Assembly: GCA_030696235.1 (NCBI GenBank)
Contig: JAUYSN010000052.1
Coordinates: forward strand, 1-7,025
Source of the DNA: Sulfuricella sp.
Lineage (GTDB): Bacteria; Pseudomonadota; Gammaproteobacteria; Burkholderiales; Sulfuricellaceae
Direction of reading: 5' to 3'
DNA: 7,025 nt
In this document: in pieces, positions 6,390-7,025 of the stretch
How the letters are laid out: each line of letters starts with the position of its first letter
Numbering within the stretch: position 1 is the first letter of the stretch
Notes under the pieces: generated by a model
What the model saw: only the letters and a program-made list of their open reading frames with translations
What the model was told of the DNA's origin: nothing
The model's database searches: none
Translations under genes and position numbers: made by a program

Positions 6390-6586
6390 GATTGCTCTCC
6401 TTGCGTCAGGTTGTAGAGGTTGATTGCCGCTTACCGGTTACAGGCCGCGGACAGCCGACTACCCTGTGGTTCACCCTACGCTCGCGGGCAAAGAACCTCA
6501 ATGACGTGAACCCGGTAAAATGGGGTAGGGTTACTCAGCAATAAAAAATTAGGCATGATTCCACTGAATATGTTCTCAAGTTTCAC
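6390..6586. other. Intergenic region between fumC and the HMA-like gene
   Basis: 197 bp without a credible gene. It contains two 7-bp inverted repeats: GGTTCAC 6468-6474 with GTGAACC 6506-6512, and ACCCTAC 6473-6479 with GTAGGGT 6525-6531. ACCCT also recurs directly at 6461 and 6473. A weak minus-strand promoter for the HMA-like gene can be proposed (TTGAGG 6501-6496, 17 nt, TAGGGT 6478-6473). After the fumC stop there is an AT-rich stretch reading AATTTTTTATT leftward (around 6540-6552), but no compact GC stem precedes it, so no convincing fumC terminator is seen. No tRNA or known riboswitch was recognised. Confidence 0.4.
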
Positions 6587-7025
6587 TCAGCGAGCAGGGA
6601 CAAAAGGGTGAACCATTGCCCCCGGCTGCACCCAGCGGTCGAACTCTTCTTCCGTCACATAGCCCAGCGCCAGTGCCGCCTGCCTTAGCGTGCCGCCATC
6701 ATGGTGCGCCCGCCTGGCGATTTCGGCAGCCTTGTCGTAGCCGATGTGCGGAGTGAGGGCGGTGACCAGCATCAGGGAGCGCTCCAGCAGCTCCGCAATG
6801 CGCTCGCGATTGGCTTCGATGCCGCGCGCGCAATGCTTTTCGAAGCTCGTCATTCCGTCCGCGAGCAAGCGCACGCTTTGCAGGAAATTGTGGGCGATGA
6901 GCGGCTTGAACACATTCAGCTCGAAATTGCCCGATGCTCCGCCGATGGTGATGGCAACGTCGTTGCCGAAGACCTGGCAGCACAGCATGGCGAGCGCTTC
7001 GCACTGGGTCGGATTCGCCTTGCCC
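6587..7025 (-). CDS. fumC: Class II fumarate hydratase, C-terminal part (5' end beyond the window)
   Basis: TCA-cycle enzyme interconverting fumarate and L-malate; class II fumarases are iron-independent homotetramers. About 146 C-terminal residues are visible. Translation in from the window edge gives [20 protein letters not shown], the tail of the fumarase/aspartase signature GSS-x-MP-x-K-x-N, with the Lys and Asn kept and Ala where E. coli FumC has Val. Next come [21 protein letters not shown] and [14 protein letters not shown], then [34 protein letters not shown], and the C-terminal domain [22 protein letters not shown]. These match E. coli FumC almost segment for segment. An ATG at 6988 is internal (a Met after EALA), not a start. 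Confidence is high that this is FumC rather than aspartase or argininosuccinate lyase because of the [12 protein letters not shown] and CCQVFGNDV segments. Confidence 0.96.
   Translation of the reverse strand, partial: GKANPTQCEALAMLCCQVFGNDVAITIGGASGNFELNVFKPLIAHNFLQSVRLLADGMTSFEKHCARGIEANRERIAELLERSLMLVTALTPHIGYDKAAEIARRAHHDGGTLRQAALALGYVTEEEFDRWVQPGAMVHPFVPAR

Noticed and set aside
6541..6586. fumC rho-independent terminator
   Set aside because: There is an A/T-rich tract, but the only pairing (TTCAG with CTGAG) is 5 bp across a large AT-rich loop, not a GC hairpin followed by a U-tract.

Overview
This is a compact, moderately GC-rich stretch of bacterial chromosome that is almost entirely coding. 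Gene content and order point to a betaproteobacterium, perhaps of the Nitrosomonadales type. The genus is not determinable from the window, and the assignment rests on recalled family resemblance rather than a search. The block mltD - gloB - SAM-methyltransferase - rnhA - dnaQ matches the E. coli neighbourhood mltD-gloB-yafS-rnhA-dnaQ. Here, however, rnhA and dnaQ run in the same direction as the methyltransferase gene.

Left part (1-2708): the 3' end of an oligopeptide/dipeptide-type ABC transporter ATPase (+ strand) converges on mltD (- strand), a periplasmic lytic transglycosylase with three LysM domains. A small GC-rich hairpin lies in the 27-bp gap between their stops. mltD has its own plausible sigma70-type promoter in the 118-bp gap separating it from gloB.

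Middle (2709-6156): gloB (glyoxalase II, - strand) and a methyltransferase-fold gene (+ strand) diverge from a gap of only 25 bp. The rightward genes are tightly packed: methyltransferase, rnhA (RNase HI, within a few bases of the preceding stop), dnaQ (the proofreading epsilon subunit of DNA polymerase III, 7 bp further on), then an integral membrane protein of the isoprenylcysteine-carboxyl-methyltransferase/NnrU-like group. They probably form one transcription unit.

Right part (6162-7025): two leftward genes. One encodes a 75-residue ferredoxin-like, heavy-metal-associated (HMA)-like protein with no CXXC metal site. The other is the 3' portion of class II fumarase (fumC), which runs off the window. 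The 197-bp space between them is the largest non-coding stretch and carries nested 7-bp inverted repeats of unknown meaning.

Overall this is a housekeeping region: detoxification of S-lactoylglutathione, cell-wall turnover, replication fidelity and the TCA cycle. I found no mobile elements, CRISPR arrays, tRNA or rRNA genes, and nothing that amounts to a convincing new system. The most interesting items are the CXXC-less HMA-like protein, the methyltransferase with a degraded SAM-binding loop, and the non-lipoprotein MltD.
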